Origin: JABDFW01 sp035550215
GTDB taxonomy: Bacteria > Bacteroidota > Bacteroidia > Chitinophagales > Chitinophagaceae
Length of the DNA stretch: 64,000 bases
Reading direction: 5' to 3'
NCBI GenBank assembly: GCA_035550215.1
Contig: DASZPM010000028.1
Coordinates: forward strand, 248,001 to 312,000
The notes under the pieces were generated by a model. The model was given only the letters and a program-made list of their open reading frames with translations. It was not told the DNA's origin and ran no database searches. Within the stretch, counting starts at the first letter, position 1. Each line of letters opens with the position of its first letter. The translations under genes were made by a program, and so were the position numbers. This document shows positions 9,283 through 17,603 of this stretch, in pieces.

Positions 9283-11406
9283 ATGTTTTTACCCGGTAAT
9301 AATATTATGCAGGCTGTAAGCCGCACGCTTATACATTCCCTTTGGCAGGGCTTAATAATGGCTGTATTAGCGGGTGCCATTGTGGTACTTACCAAAAAGC
9401 TGCGCCCTGCAACCAGGTATGCTTTATTTGCCGGCTTATTAGTTTGCTTTTTAGTAACTGTTACCATTACTTTTAGCCATGAGGTAAATGTGGTTGGCAA
9501 AAAAAATGCTGTTGTAAACATATTAGCCCAATCTCCCGCAGTTGCGGCCAGCTTTACACCTGTTTCTGCTGCCGCAATACCCCAAAAAGAGCCGGGATTT
9601 ACTGAAATGCTGTTTGCTTATTTTACCGCGCATGCAAACACAATAGTATTTGGCTGGCTGCTTATAATAGCCTTTAGGTGTGTGCAGATGATGATAGGCT
9701 TAAGGGGCGTATATACTTTAAAGAGAAAAGGTATTGCTGATGCAGGCGATTACTGGAACGAACGCCTTAAGCAGTTAGCTGCCAATTTGCATGTTAAAGA
9801 AAATATACGGTTGCTGCAGTCTGTTATTGCAAAAGTACCCATGGTAATAGGCCATTTTAAACCGGTTATTTTGCTGCCCGCAGGCATAATTACCGCGTTG
9901 CCGCAGGATGAAATTGAAGCAATACTGCTGCACGAACTGGCCCACATACGCCGTAAAGATTACCTCGTAAATATGCTGCAGAATTTTTGCGAAATAATCT
10001 TCTTTTTCAATCCTGCTGTATTGTGGCTTTCTTCTTTAATTAAAGATGAGCGGGAAAATTGCTGTGATGATATTGCCGTTAATGCGGTAAAAAACAAAAA
10101 GCAGTTTATTCACGCGCTTATCTCGTTCCAGGAGTACAACATAGCCGCATCAAAGTATGCACCGGGTTTCCCGGGCAAGAAAGACCATTTGCTAAACCGC
10201 GTTAAGCGGATAATTACTAACAACAATAAAACATTAACCAATATGGAAAAAACATTCCTGGCAACAGGTATTGTTTTGGTGAGCTTTATAACAATTGCTT
10301 TCTCTCAAACAAAAAAACAACCGGTTGCCCACAACAAGCAACAAACAGCGCAGCAAGCCGCCCCCGGACAGGAGGCTGCTGATTCAATCCCTCCCCCGGA
10401 AAATTCAAAAACAACCGCGGTACCGCCAGATAACAGCGCACCGGATGCGGCAGACACTGTACCACCACCCAAAGAAGATGTGGCCGGAAATAGTTTAAGC
10501 CTTACCACCGACTACAAGGGAAAGAACTACCGTATAATTGAAAGCAATGATAAATTGGTTGAATTGTGGGTTGACGGCGAAAAAATACCGGAAGAGCGCT
10601 TTGGAGAATATAAACCAACTGTTGATTTACTGGTTACCCGCCTTCGTGAGCAGCAAAAGAAGTTTGCTTACCAACAGGAGCAATTTAAAGTGCAACAGGA
10701 CCAGTTTAACAAGCAGGCAGAGGCTTTTAAAATGCAACAGGAGAATTTTAAAGCGCAGCAGAAAGAGTTTGATTTGCGCCAGAAAGAAATGCTGAAATTA
10801 AACGACTCGGTGCACAGCGAACAATTTAAGCTGCAGGCACAAAAATTTAAAGAGCAAATGAACGAGTTTAAGTTGCAGCAAGACCAATATAAGTTGCAGC
10901 AGGAACAATATAAATACCAGCAACTGCAGTATAAACAAATGGCTGATTCATTGAGAAAATATTCGTTCGATAACTTTGAGATGCAGGAACCTGCTCAACC
11001 CGCTGAACCGCCCGCCCCGGCTGCAGTAGCTGTTGCTGCATCGCCTGCAGTAACAGCTAACATAAAATCTTTGCCCGCAATAGCTGCCACGCCTTCGGTA
11101 AGTGTGAACAATACGGTTAACGTGGCACCTGTGCCTGCTGTACAAGCTGTACCGGCGGTTGCGCAACCGAATAATATAGTAATTGATATTTTAGCTGACC
11201 TGAAAGATGCAGGTATTAAAATTAACGATGATGATGTATCATTCCACTTGAACAATAAGGTACTGGTAGTGAACGGTGTAACCCAGACCGAAACATTGCG
11301 CGCTAAACTGGTAAAAAAATATTCAATAAACCAGCATAGCGAGGTAAAATATATGACCAACGCAGGCGAAACAATAAGCAGTGTTTCCACCAGGCTTGAT
11401 AAATAA
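9283..11406 (+). CDS. M56 family metallopeptidase (BlaR1/MecR1-like) with heptad-repeat coiled coil
   Basis: A 707-residue membrane protein. Residues 1-340 form the M56 domain: helices at about 20-37, 45-62 and 120-140, the zinc motif H217-E-L-A-H221, the downstream acidic ligand region DERENCCDD (255-263), and a last helix at 323-340. The rest is not the penicillin-binding sensor of BlaR1. A Pro-rich linker (about 345-400) leads to a short beta domain (NYRIIESNDKLVELWVDGEKIP). An exact seven-residue array of the type F-K-x-Q-Q-x-Q follows from 461 to 502 and again 515-556. After an Ala/Pro-rich stretch comes a small C-terminal domain (about 630-707). Expected role: sense an envelope signal and cleave the BlaI-like repressor encoded just upstream. 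An alternative start is ATG 9307. Confidence 0.9.
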   Translation: MFLPGNNIMQAVSRTLIHSLWQGLIMAVLAGAIVVLTKKLRPATRYALFAGLLVCFLVTVTITFSHEVNVVGKKNAVVNILAQSPAVAASFTPVSAAAIPQKEPGFTEMLFAYFTAHANTIVFGWLLIIAFRCVQMMIGLRGVYTLKRKGIADAGDYWNERLKQLAANLHVKENIRLLQSVIAKVPMVIGHFKPVILLPAGIITALPQDEIEAILLHELAHIRRKDYLVNMLQNFCEIIFFFNPAVLWLSSLIKDERENCCDDIAVNAVKNKKQFIHALISFQEYNIAASKYAPGFPGKKDHLLNRVKRIITNNNKTLTNMEKTFLATGIVLVSFITIAFSQTKKQPVAHNKQQTAQQAAPGQEAADSIPPPENSKTTAVPPDNSAPDAADTVPPPKEDVAGNSLSLTTDYKGKNYRIIESNDKLVELWVDGEKIPEERFGEYKPTVDLLVTRLREQQKKFAYQQEQFKVQQDQFNKQAEAFKMQQENFKAQQKEFDLRQKEMLKLNDSVHSEQFKLQAQKFKEQMNEFKLQQDQYKLQQEQYKYQQLQYKQMADSLRKYSFDNFEMQEPAQPAEPPAPAAVAVAASPAVTANIKSLPAIAATPSVSVNNTVNVAPVPAVQAVPAVAQPNNIVIDILADLKDAGIKINDDDVSFHLNNKVLVVNGVTQTETLRAKLVKKYSINQHSEVKYMTNAGETISSVSTRLDK

Positions 11407-11431
11407 CCACAACCAACCATACAACAGTAAA

Positions 11432-11465
11432 CGGGGTGATGCGCAACATCATCCCGCTTTATTTT
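11432..11465 (+). terminator. Terminator of the BlaI-M56 operon
   Basis: A 10-bp stem CGGGGTGATG/CATCATCCCG with one G-U pair and the loop CGCAA, followed by CTTTATTTTG. It lies 26 bases after the M56 stop codon. Confidence 0.8.
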
Positions 11466-11533
11466 GATATAACCTGTGTACCTGTGCTGCTATAAACTAA
11501 TTTTACTGTTACGTGTTAATATAAAAAAAGCGT

Positions 11534-11773
11534 ATGGAAACCAGTTGGCAAGAAAAAGACCACAAACTGTACCGCAAGTTTATGTTCAAAGATTTTTCGC
11601 AGGCATTTGCGTTTATGACAAGAGTTGCCCTGGCAGCGGAGAAAATGGACCACCACCCTTTATGGACAAACGTGTACAACAAGGTAGAAATTTGGCTTAA
11701 CACCCACGATGCCGGTGATATTGTTACCAATAAAGATCAGGAGCTTGCTGCAAAAATTGATGCGCTTGTGTAA
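11534..11773 (+). CDS. 4a-hydroxytetrahydrobiopterin dehydratase (pterin-4a-carbinolamine dehydratase)
   Basis: A 79-residue protein with the PCD/DCoH core: FKDFSQAFAFMTRVALAAE, then the active-site block MDHHPLW, NVYNKVEIWLNTHDAGDIV and a final LAAKIDALV. The paired histidines in DHHP are catalytic in the family. The enzyme recycles the pterin cofactor used by aromatic amino acid hydroxylases; no hydroxylase gene lies in the window. It is slightly shorter at the N-terminus than many members, which often have about 90-110 residues. It is a single gene, convergent with the metalloprotease. Confidence 0.92.
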   Translation: METSWQEKDHKLYRKFMFKDFSQAFAFMTRVALAAEKMDHHPLWTNVYNKVEIWLNTHDAGDIVTNKDQELAAKIDALV

Positions 11774-11813
11774 GCGGGAATACTTGCTATAAATGCTCCT
11801 TTTTTAATTGAGC

Positions 11814-14219
11814 CTACTCCTCATCACCAATGGGCGAGCCGGGGGGCTGTGCCAGGTGAACAGTTGGTTTTGCCTTTTCAGGTGATTTTATTCTTTCCAG
11901 CGTAAGAGACAGGTAGCCTTTATAACTGTCGTCCTTTGTAAGTTTTAATTGTTCTTCTGCATACGCTTTAATAGTGTTAACAGCATTGAGCATAGCCGCT
12001 TTTGTGCCAAATGACGCATCATTGCTAATACTGTTTGCCAGTATGTATGTTAACAGCATCTGCTCATTTTGCTGCTCAATTAAAAGCTGCATACCTTTTA
12101 ACCTCGGCGCTTTCCAAGTACGGTTAATTAATACGGCAAGCATTTCATCCACGCCAAGGCCGTTGGTCATGGCTTTATATTCAATCATCCGGTTAAGCCG
12201 CTCAGTATTAAATAAAAACGATAAAGGAATATCAGCCGCTGTTTCCGCAGCGCCCAAGGGGTCAAACGCAAGCCCGGTGCGGCGTTTAAACAATTCCCTG
12301 TCATAATCATATCCTTCTGGCCGTGGTGGTATTAGTTTGGCAATATTACCAGGAATATCTAAAAATGAGGGCTCCATGCAATCTATTGCAGCATTCAACG
12401 CTTTTAGCTGGTCATCTTTACTTAAACTTTTGGTTACCACCTGGCCATCTCCTCGCAGGGCATAGGAGTAATACATGCCACCCACTTCTTTTGTAACGGC
12501 CTCTACCTGGTAGCGGTGGTACAGGTACACAGGCACCAGCACATCTTCCAGCATTGCCATTGGTGTACCCGGGCGAATATCATTCACCCCAAATTGGTTC
12601 AATGCCTTTGCCCGTATTTTCATTACGTCCTTTAATTCTGCTACAGGGTCTTTACCGTTATCCCACAAATGGGCATTGGGGTGCAGACCTGCCGGGTCAC
12701 GCGCATCCCGGTCTGAGATAAACGTGAGTCCTTTCGCTGCAGCATCGGTCAGAATTTTATTAAGGGCGGCGCTTTCATCAGTGCCTTTGGGAAAATCCTG
12801 GTAGCCATAAGCGATAGTAACTTTATCCCAATCGCCTATGCCGTCAGCATACGCGTCAGAAAGGTCAATATTGCCGTTGGCATCCAGCTTTGCCTGCGGG
12901 TGGGGATAATCCATTACGCTTGCCCTGCCCTGGGAACTTGCAATGTAATTGTGCATCAGCCCCAGCGTGTGGCCCACTTCGTGCGCTGCAAGCTGGCGTA
13001 GGCGCTGCAATGCCATCTTCATCATTTTATTGTCTGCCGGTAAACCGTTTTCAAATGGGGCGAGAAGGCCGGTGGCAATAAGGTAATCCTGCCGTACGCG
13101 CAGTGAACCTAATGTAACATTGCCTTTTATTATTTCGCCGGTACGCGGGTCAACAACAGCAGAGCCAAAAGACCATCCCCTTGTTGAACGGTGTACCCAG
13201 TTAATCATGTTATACCGTATATCCATCGGGTCTGCCGAATCGGGCAGTACCTTAACAATAAAGGCGTTTTTATAACCGGCTGCTTCAAAGGCCTGGTTCC
13301 ACCAGCGGGCGCCTTCTAATAAAGCGCTGCGTATAGGCTCGGGGGTACCGTTATCTAAATAATACACTATGGGTTTAACAGGCTCGCTCAGGGCGGCGGT
13401 AGGGTCTTTCTTTTGCAGGCGATGCCGGCAGATAAAATATTTTTGAATAGGTTCAGATACCGGTGTGGCATAATCATAATACGTGTTATAAAAATAGCCG
13501 GAGCGGGCATCGAAAACCCTTGGCGTATAATTGTTATCCGGCAACTGCACAAAGGAGTGGTGCATACGTAGGGTAACAGCGTTGGCAGAGGGTGTTACCG
13601 ACGATACCCATGCACCGGGCTGCCCGCTGGTGGTAAAGGTTATTGTAGTTTCTATTTCCGTATTAAGCGGAAAATTTTTGGTGCGGGGCAGGTATATAGC
13701 GCTGCGTGTTGCATCTGCACTGTAACTGCCCTGGCCTGAACGACTTAGCTGCCCTGCAACGCCTATAGCATCCCTTAGTAAAAAATTGGTGGCATCTACA
13801 AGTACAGTGCCGTTAGTTTCTGCTTCAATGGTAAAGCCCCACAGGGTTGATTGTGCGAAAGATTCCTCCACCGCTCTTTTCTCCGCCTCATCATCTGTTA
13901 CGGCACGGTAGCTGTAATTGGGCTGTATCATTAACACCTTATTACCGGTGCGGGTAAACTTTACAATGGTGGTAGCGCCAAGTATGCCCCTGTCAAGCCC
14001 AATATCATTACTGCCAAGCCCCGCAGGCAGGGATGTTTGGTATAATATCTCAGTATCAAGCTTATTTATTTCAAGAAATATTTTACCGGTTTTATCGTCC
14101 CAATAAAAATTAAAAAAGCCGGTGTACTCCTTCATGCCTTTTGTTTTATCGGCAATGGAGGCTGGCTGGGAAGATGCAAATAAAGGAATGATAAGCAGCA
14201 AAGTAAGCAGGCGTTGCAT
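11814..14219 (-). CDS. Secreted zinc-dependent metalloprotease (DUF5117/DUF5118 type)
   Basis: An 801-residue secreted protein with a signal peptide (MQRLLTLLLIIPLFASSQ). The N-terminal part (GFFNFYWDDKTGKIFLEI, SLPAGLGSNDIGLDRG, VFDARSGYF) is typical of the DUF5118/DUF5117 modules. The catalytic domain carries H413-E-V-G-H417-T-L-G420-L-M-H423, the long metzincin-type zinc motif HExxHxxGxxH. The SVMDYPHPQ stretch soon after fits the Met-turn. The substrate is unknown; related proteins are common in Bacteroidota and probably degrade extracellular protein. Monocistronic, with about 530 bases of gene-free DNA upstream. Confidence 0.92.
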   Translation of the reverse strand: MQRLLTLLLIIPLFASSQPASIADKTKGMKEYTGFFNFYWDDKTGKIFLEINKLDTEILYQTSLPAGLGSNDIGLDRGILGATTIVKFTRTGNKVLMIQPNYSYRAVTDDEAEKRAVEESFAQSTLWGFTIEAETNGTVLVDATNFLLRDAIGVAGQLSRSGQGSYSADATRSAIYLPRTKNFPLNTEIETTITFTTSGQPGAWVSSVTPSANAVTLRMHHSFVQLPDNNYTPRVFDARSGYFYNTYYDYATPVSEPIQKYFICRHRLQKKDPTAALSEPVKPIVYYLDNGTPEPIRSALLEGARWWNQAFEAAGYKNAFIVKVLPDSADPMDIRYNMINWVHRSTRGWSFGSAVVDPRTGEIIKGNVTLGSLRVRQDYLIATGLLAPFENGLPADNKMMKMALQRLRQLAAHEVGHTLGLMHNYIASSQGRASVMDYPHPQAKLDANGNIDLSDAYADGIGDWDKVTIAYGYQDFPKGTDESAALNKILTDAAAKGLTFISDRDARDPAGLHPNAHLWDNGKDPVAELKDVMKIRAKALNQFGVNDIRPGTPMAMLEDVLVPVYLYHRYQVEAVTKEVGGMYYSYALRGDGQVVTKSLSKDDQLKALNAAIDCMEPSFLDIPGNIAKLIPPRPEGYDYDRELFKRRTGLAFDPLGAAETAADIPLSFLFNTERLNRMIEYKAMTNGLGVDEMLAVLINRTWKAPRLKGMQLLIEQQNEQMLLTYILANSISNDASFGTKAAMLNAVNTIKAYAEEQLKLTKDDSYKGYLSLTLERIKSPEKAKPTVHLAQPPGSPIGDEE

Positions 14220-14747
14220 ACAGGTTGTTTTGGTTTATTAATGAGCAGAAACGAATATACGAATTGGTTAATGGCTTAGAAAGAATTTATACCTGCTGCT
14301 TTACCAAAATGGTCATCTATAAAAACATTTTTATAAAAATTTTTTTTTAAGGCAACCAACTTATAAAACCAGCGTATATATGAGTATTAACAGCAACGTA
14401 AACCCGGCAACCTGCAAACATTAATTTTTGCAGCCCGCTGTAAAAAACCATACAGCACGGTTACCAAAAACTAATTAAATATAGTAATGCAGCGATTACA
14501 GGTTGTTTGCAATATGCGTTGCTTATTTACACTGTTTATTACCAGATAATTTAAGAGGAAATTTTTAAAGAACAATAGTCGCCTGTTACAGGCACAGGGC
14601 ATTGCTATGCACCAAAGCTAAACCGGGAGATGCTTAACAGTAATATATGAGTACCTTTTTTGATTAACCATTAATTTATACTGCCATTAACGGCTGCGCT
14701 TACGCGGCCAGTAACCACCAACATTTACCTTATAAAAACTGTTATTT
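14220..14747. other. Gene-free region between divergent genes
   Basis: 528 bases between the leftward protease gene and the rightward secreted cassette. It is A/T-rich, with several homopolymer runs, and I find no convincing ORF, RNA gene or long palindrome. It must hold the two divergent promoters, but neither shows a full TAnnTTTG box that I would rely on. A small noncoding RNA cannot be excluded. Confidence 0.4.
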
Positions 14748-15632
14748 ATGACATGCAAGGTAACCCTGCAAAGGGTAATGTTTTGCCTGGCAGCGGCCTG
14801 GAGTTTGTTTAACTGCGGGTTGCATGCACAAACTCCTTTTGAGAAATTGCTGCGGCAAAAAATAGATTCGCTTTTTGCTGCGGGAAACAATGTTGCCGCT
14901 TCTGACATTAATGATGTTAACGGGCAAAAGGGTACATACATGCTGTCGCCCAATGATGCTATGCAAAGCATAATGTCACCAACAGGCTGGGGTGGTTACG
15001 GCACTTACATATTTGGCGGTATTGGCGCTATTTATCCTGAAGTTTACAGGCAAAACAAAGCGGATTTGATAACCTCTTTCGGAGCGTGTACAGGCAATTC
15101 CTTGAAAGTGGTAAATGTTGCAGCCAGCATTAACATGACAGATGTACACCGGATCCGCGATTTTTCAGCAAACTTCATCATAAGCAAAAGTATTAACAGG
15201 GGTAACAGCATTTCTGCAGGGGCAATGCAGCTATTTGCCAATGAACAGCAGTCCGATGCGCCGGGTTCAACATTTTATATTGCTTACAGCCATGCGGTAC
15301 AAACTATATTGTCCAGGGTTTCGGGTTGTTCAAAACTATCTTATACCATAGGCTTTGGCACCGGACGTTTTTTATATAAAAGTCCTAAAGACATCCAGGC
15401 AGGCAGGGGCAAATACGGCACTGCCATATTTGGCAATATCTCTTACGAAATATTTAAACACAGCAATCTTATTGTTGAGTGGAGTGGTATGAACCTGGGT
15501 ATTTCGCTTGGCCTTCGTCCGTTTAAGAACCCGTTGTCAATAGGATTTGGCCTAAATAACCTCACCCGTTATTCTGCCGATAAGGCAAACATGATACTTT
15601 CTATTGGCTATCCTCTTTCAGTTAAAAGATAA
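14748..15632 (+). CDS. Hypothetical outer-membrane barrel-like protein
   Basis: A 294-residue protein that I do not recognise. A signal peptide-like N-terminus ends near CGLHAQ. From about residue 75 it shows alternating beta-type segments rich in Gly, Ser and aromatic residues (GGYGTYIFGGIGAIYPEVY, FYIAYSHAV, YTIGFGTGRFLY, FGNISYEIFK, WSGMNLGISLGLRPF, LSIGFGLNNLTRY), ending in MILSIGYPLSVKR. This pattern fits a small outer-membrane beta-barrel. It is followed after 12 bases by the PPIPPV-repeat gene and then by another secreted protein, so the three probably form one transcript. Confidence 0.7.
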   Translation: MTCKVTLQRVMFCLAAAWSLFNCGLHAQTPFEKLLRQKIDSLFAAGNNVAASDINDVNGQKGTYMLSPNDAMQSIMSPTGWGGYGTYIFGGIGAIYPEVYRQNKADLITSFGACTGNSLKVVNVAASINMTDVHRIRDFSANFIISKSINRGNSISAGAMQLFANEQQSDAPGSTFYIAYSHAVQTILSRVSGCSKLSYTIGFGTGRFLYKSPKDIQAGRGKYGTAIFGNISYEIFKHSNLIVEWSGMNLGISLGLRPFKNPLSIGFGLNNLTRYSADKANMILSIGYPLSVKR

Positions 15633-15644
15633 ATCTTTCATACA

Positions 15645-16532
15645 ATGAAAAAACTATTTTTTGTAATACCGCTTTTTGTATCGCTGGCTTTTTTTGGAAA
15701 GCTGCAGGCACAGGGTGGGCGCAACAACGCCTCAGATTGGCACACGCCACCGCCCATACCGCCGGTACCCCCAATACCGCCAGTGCCCCCTATTCCTCCT
15801 GTACCCCCGATACCGCCAGTGCCACCGATACCGCCAGTGCCACCTATACCTCCTGTACCACCCATAACCCCACCACCACCGATACCGCCAGTGCCACCGA
15901 TACCCCCGGTACCTCCAATACCTCCTGTACCGCCGATACCGCCGGTGCCACCTATAACACCACCGCCACCAATACCTCCTGTACCGCCGATACCGCCCGT
16001 ACCGCCTATAACACCACCACCACCAATTCCCCCCGTGCCTCCCATTCCGCCCGTACCGCCGATACCGCCGGTGCCCCCCATACCAATGCCTGGCCGTAAT
16101 AACCCGCCTGCACCTGCTGCGCCGCCAGCTCCCGCAACGCCACCACCTCCACCAGCGCCTGTACCTGGCGGACAAAACCCGGCCCCGGCTCCGATTCCGG
16201 GAACAGTAAATCTTTTTCCCTTAGACCCTTATGGACCAGAAGCGGCGAAACTTTTTCCCGGAGAGCCTTACTCGCTGAGAATGCCTTTGACACCTCCACC
16301 GGCAAAGTATCCCATAATAGCAGTAATTCCTACTCCGGACGACCCTTATGGATCACTTGGCAGATCGTCCACCCCGGGTGAAAAATATACCCCTTCACCT
16401 CCCACGCGGAGGCCGGGCCGTTATGACCCGATAGTGATGATTGGGCCAGGTGTGGCTATTACTGTTCCGTCGGTGCCCGTTAACCCGCCTGTTACACCGC
16501 CACCTGCTAACCCGGGAACGGGAAAACCTTAA
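15645..16532 (+). CDS. Secreted proline-rich repeat protein (PPIPPV hexapeptide array)
   Basis: A 295-residue protein with signal peptide MKKLFFVIPLFVSLAFFGKLQAQ. Residues 36-149 are almost pure hexapeptide repeats: 15 copies of PPIPPV arranged 6+4+2+3 and separated by three PPITPP units, ending in PPIPMP. A Pro/Ala-rich part (160-190) follows, then a less repetitive tail with the motif DPYGPEAAKLFPGEPY and a related DDPYGSLGRSSTPGEKY. The third codon positions vary among repeats while the peptide stays fixed, which argues that the protein sequence is selected. The repeat should form a stiff polyproline helix, perhaps a spacer or wall-like element outside the cell. Its translation would need EF-P. 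Function unknown; it shares a transcript with the barrel-like gene 12 bases upstream. Confidence 0.8.
   Translation: MKKLFFVIPLFVSLAFFGKLQAQGGRNNASDWHTPPPIPPVPPIPPVPPIPPVPPIPPVPPIPPVPPIPPVPPITPPPPIPPVPPIPPVPPIPPVPPIPPVPPITPPPPIPPVPPIPPVPPITPPPPIPPVPPIPPVPPIPPVPPIPMPGRNNPPAPAAPPAPATPPPPPAPVPGGQNPAPAPIPGTVNLFPLDPYGPEAAKLFPGEPYSLRMPLTPPPAKYPIIAVIPTPDDPYGSLGRSSTPGEKYTPSPPTRRPGRYDPIVMIGPGVAITVPSVPVNPPVTPPPANPGTGKP
15750..16091 (+). repeat. 18-bp in-frame tandem repeat encoding PPIPPV/PPITPP
   Basis: Nineteen consecutive 18-base units (15 PPIPPV, three PPITPP, one PPIPMP). Units differ mainly at wobble positions. The complementary strand reads as an open Gly-rich frame, which is a by-product of the repeat. 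Confidence 0.9.
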
Positions 16533-16585
16533 TTGAGAGGGAGAGTTTAAGATTAAAGACCTTATGTAAATAAAAACCAAGTAAA

Positions 16586-17404
16586 ATGAAACCAATTGTT
16601 ATATCAATAATTATCCTTTACATGGCAACCGGCGCATCAGCGCAGCATCGTGTTATTGGGTTTAACAAGGGAGATGAATTGAAAAGAAGGATATTCACCG
16701 CATCAAACTGTATTCTGCAACGCGGTGACCAGGTGCTTAACATAACATCCCGCTCAGACATCCAAAAAACGTACAGCATTACAGGCATTGACAGCGGCGG
16801 TTTTTCAGTTAACGTGAATGTGGACAGGATAATAGATACACTGAATACCATGAACGGCGAAATTGCGTACGATACAGATATACCGGCAGATACAAGCTCC
16901 TCTATTCAGCAATCGCTGAAATATATTACCGGCAAAGAGGCATCGGTAAACCTTTCAATAAACCAAAACGGCTATATTTCTTCTGTTGCAAGGGCTTTAC
17001 CGGGTGATGGTAATTATGTTGTATTGGCGTTTACCGGTGTACAGCCCGAAGAATATATTAAGGGCGCGGATTGGGGAATTACCGCAGATATACCTTACAG
17101 CGCTGCCTATCAGCAAGGCCTTACATGGACAGATTCAGTAAAAAGCAACGGCTTTAAACGAGTAAGCACTTTTAAGATTGATGCCTTTAGCGCTAGTTAT
17201 TTAACCATAAGTTTTACTACCATTATAAACGAAACCAACTTTAACAGTACCATAAATGGCGTACTGGTTATGGATGTTAATACAGGGTTGGTGCTAAACA
17301 GGCAAATGCAGTGTATAAGCATTGGCTACGAAGTTGTAGGGGGTACAGTTTATTCAGCAACGCGCCGGAGCGCAGTTTCCGAGAGTTGCTACCGGAACAA
17401 GTGA
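16586..17404 (+). CDS. Hypothetical secreted protein
   Basis: A 272-residue protein with a clear signal peptide (MKPIVISIIILYMATGASA, then QHR). The mature part is beta-rich. It begins with FNKGDELKRRIFTASNC, contains SITGIDSGGFSVNVNVDRIID and LSINQNGYISSVA, and ends in a region describing a value carried forward (INGVLVMDVNTGLVLNRQM). The layout resembles DUF6263-type lipoprotein or secreted families of Bacteroidota, but I cannot confirm membership. It is the last gene of the cassette with the barrel-like and PPIPPV proteins; a GC-rich hairpin follows. Confidence 0.7.
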   Translation: MKPIVISIIILYMATGASAQHRVIGFNKGDELKRRIFTASNCILQRGDQVLNITSRSDIQKTYSITGIDSGGFSVNVNVDRIIDTLNTMNGEIAYDTDIPADTSSSIQQSLKYITGKEASVNLSINQNGYISSVARALPGDGNYVVLAFTGVQPEEYIKGADWGITADIPYSAAYQQGLTWTDSVKSNGFKRVSTFKIDAFSASYLTISFTTIINETNFNSTINGVLVMDVNTGLVLNRQMQCISIGYEVVGGTVYSATRRSAVSESCYRNK

Positions 17405-17434
17405 GGGTCTTACGGGAAGTTGCACTTATGAATC

Positions 17435-17474
17435 ACCGGGGCCGACCAGATTTGTGCCGAGACCAGGCCCCGGT
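17435..17474 (+). terminator. Hairpin after the secreted cassette
   Basis: ACCGGGGCC pairs perfectly with GGCCCCGGT over nine bases, with a 22-base loop, followed by TATTGTTGCTATTC and further T-rich sequence. It lies 30 bases after the stop at 17404. Confidence 0.55.
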
Positions 17475-17542
17475 TATTGTTGCTATTCTATTGTTTTCTC
17501 CTGCCGCCAAATTAAATAACCAAATACTCACAGGGAACCAAC

Positions 17543-17569
17543 AAAAAGCCGCTACTGGAAAGCAGCGGC
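17543..17569 (-). terminator. Terminator of the PDZ gene
   Basis: On the minus strand GCCGCT...AGCGGC forms a stem followed directly by TTTTTG. It is placed 35 bases after the stop codon of the leftward double-PDZ gene. Confidence 0.7.
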
Positions 17570-17603
17570 GCATGCACATGAGAGAAATCCTAAAAGATTA
17601 CTC

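Noticed and set aside
15638..16081. Gly-rich open frame (GGIGGTGG type) on the minus strand
   Set aside because: It is the reverse complement of the PPIPPV repeat; the plus-strand gene has a signal peptide and a proper place in the cassette.
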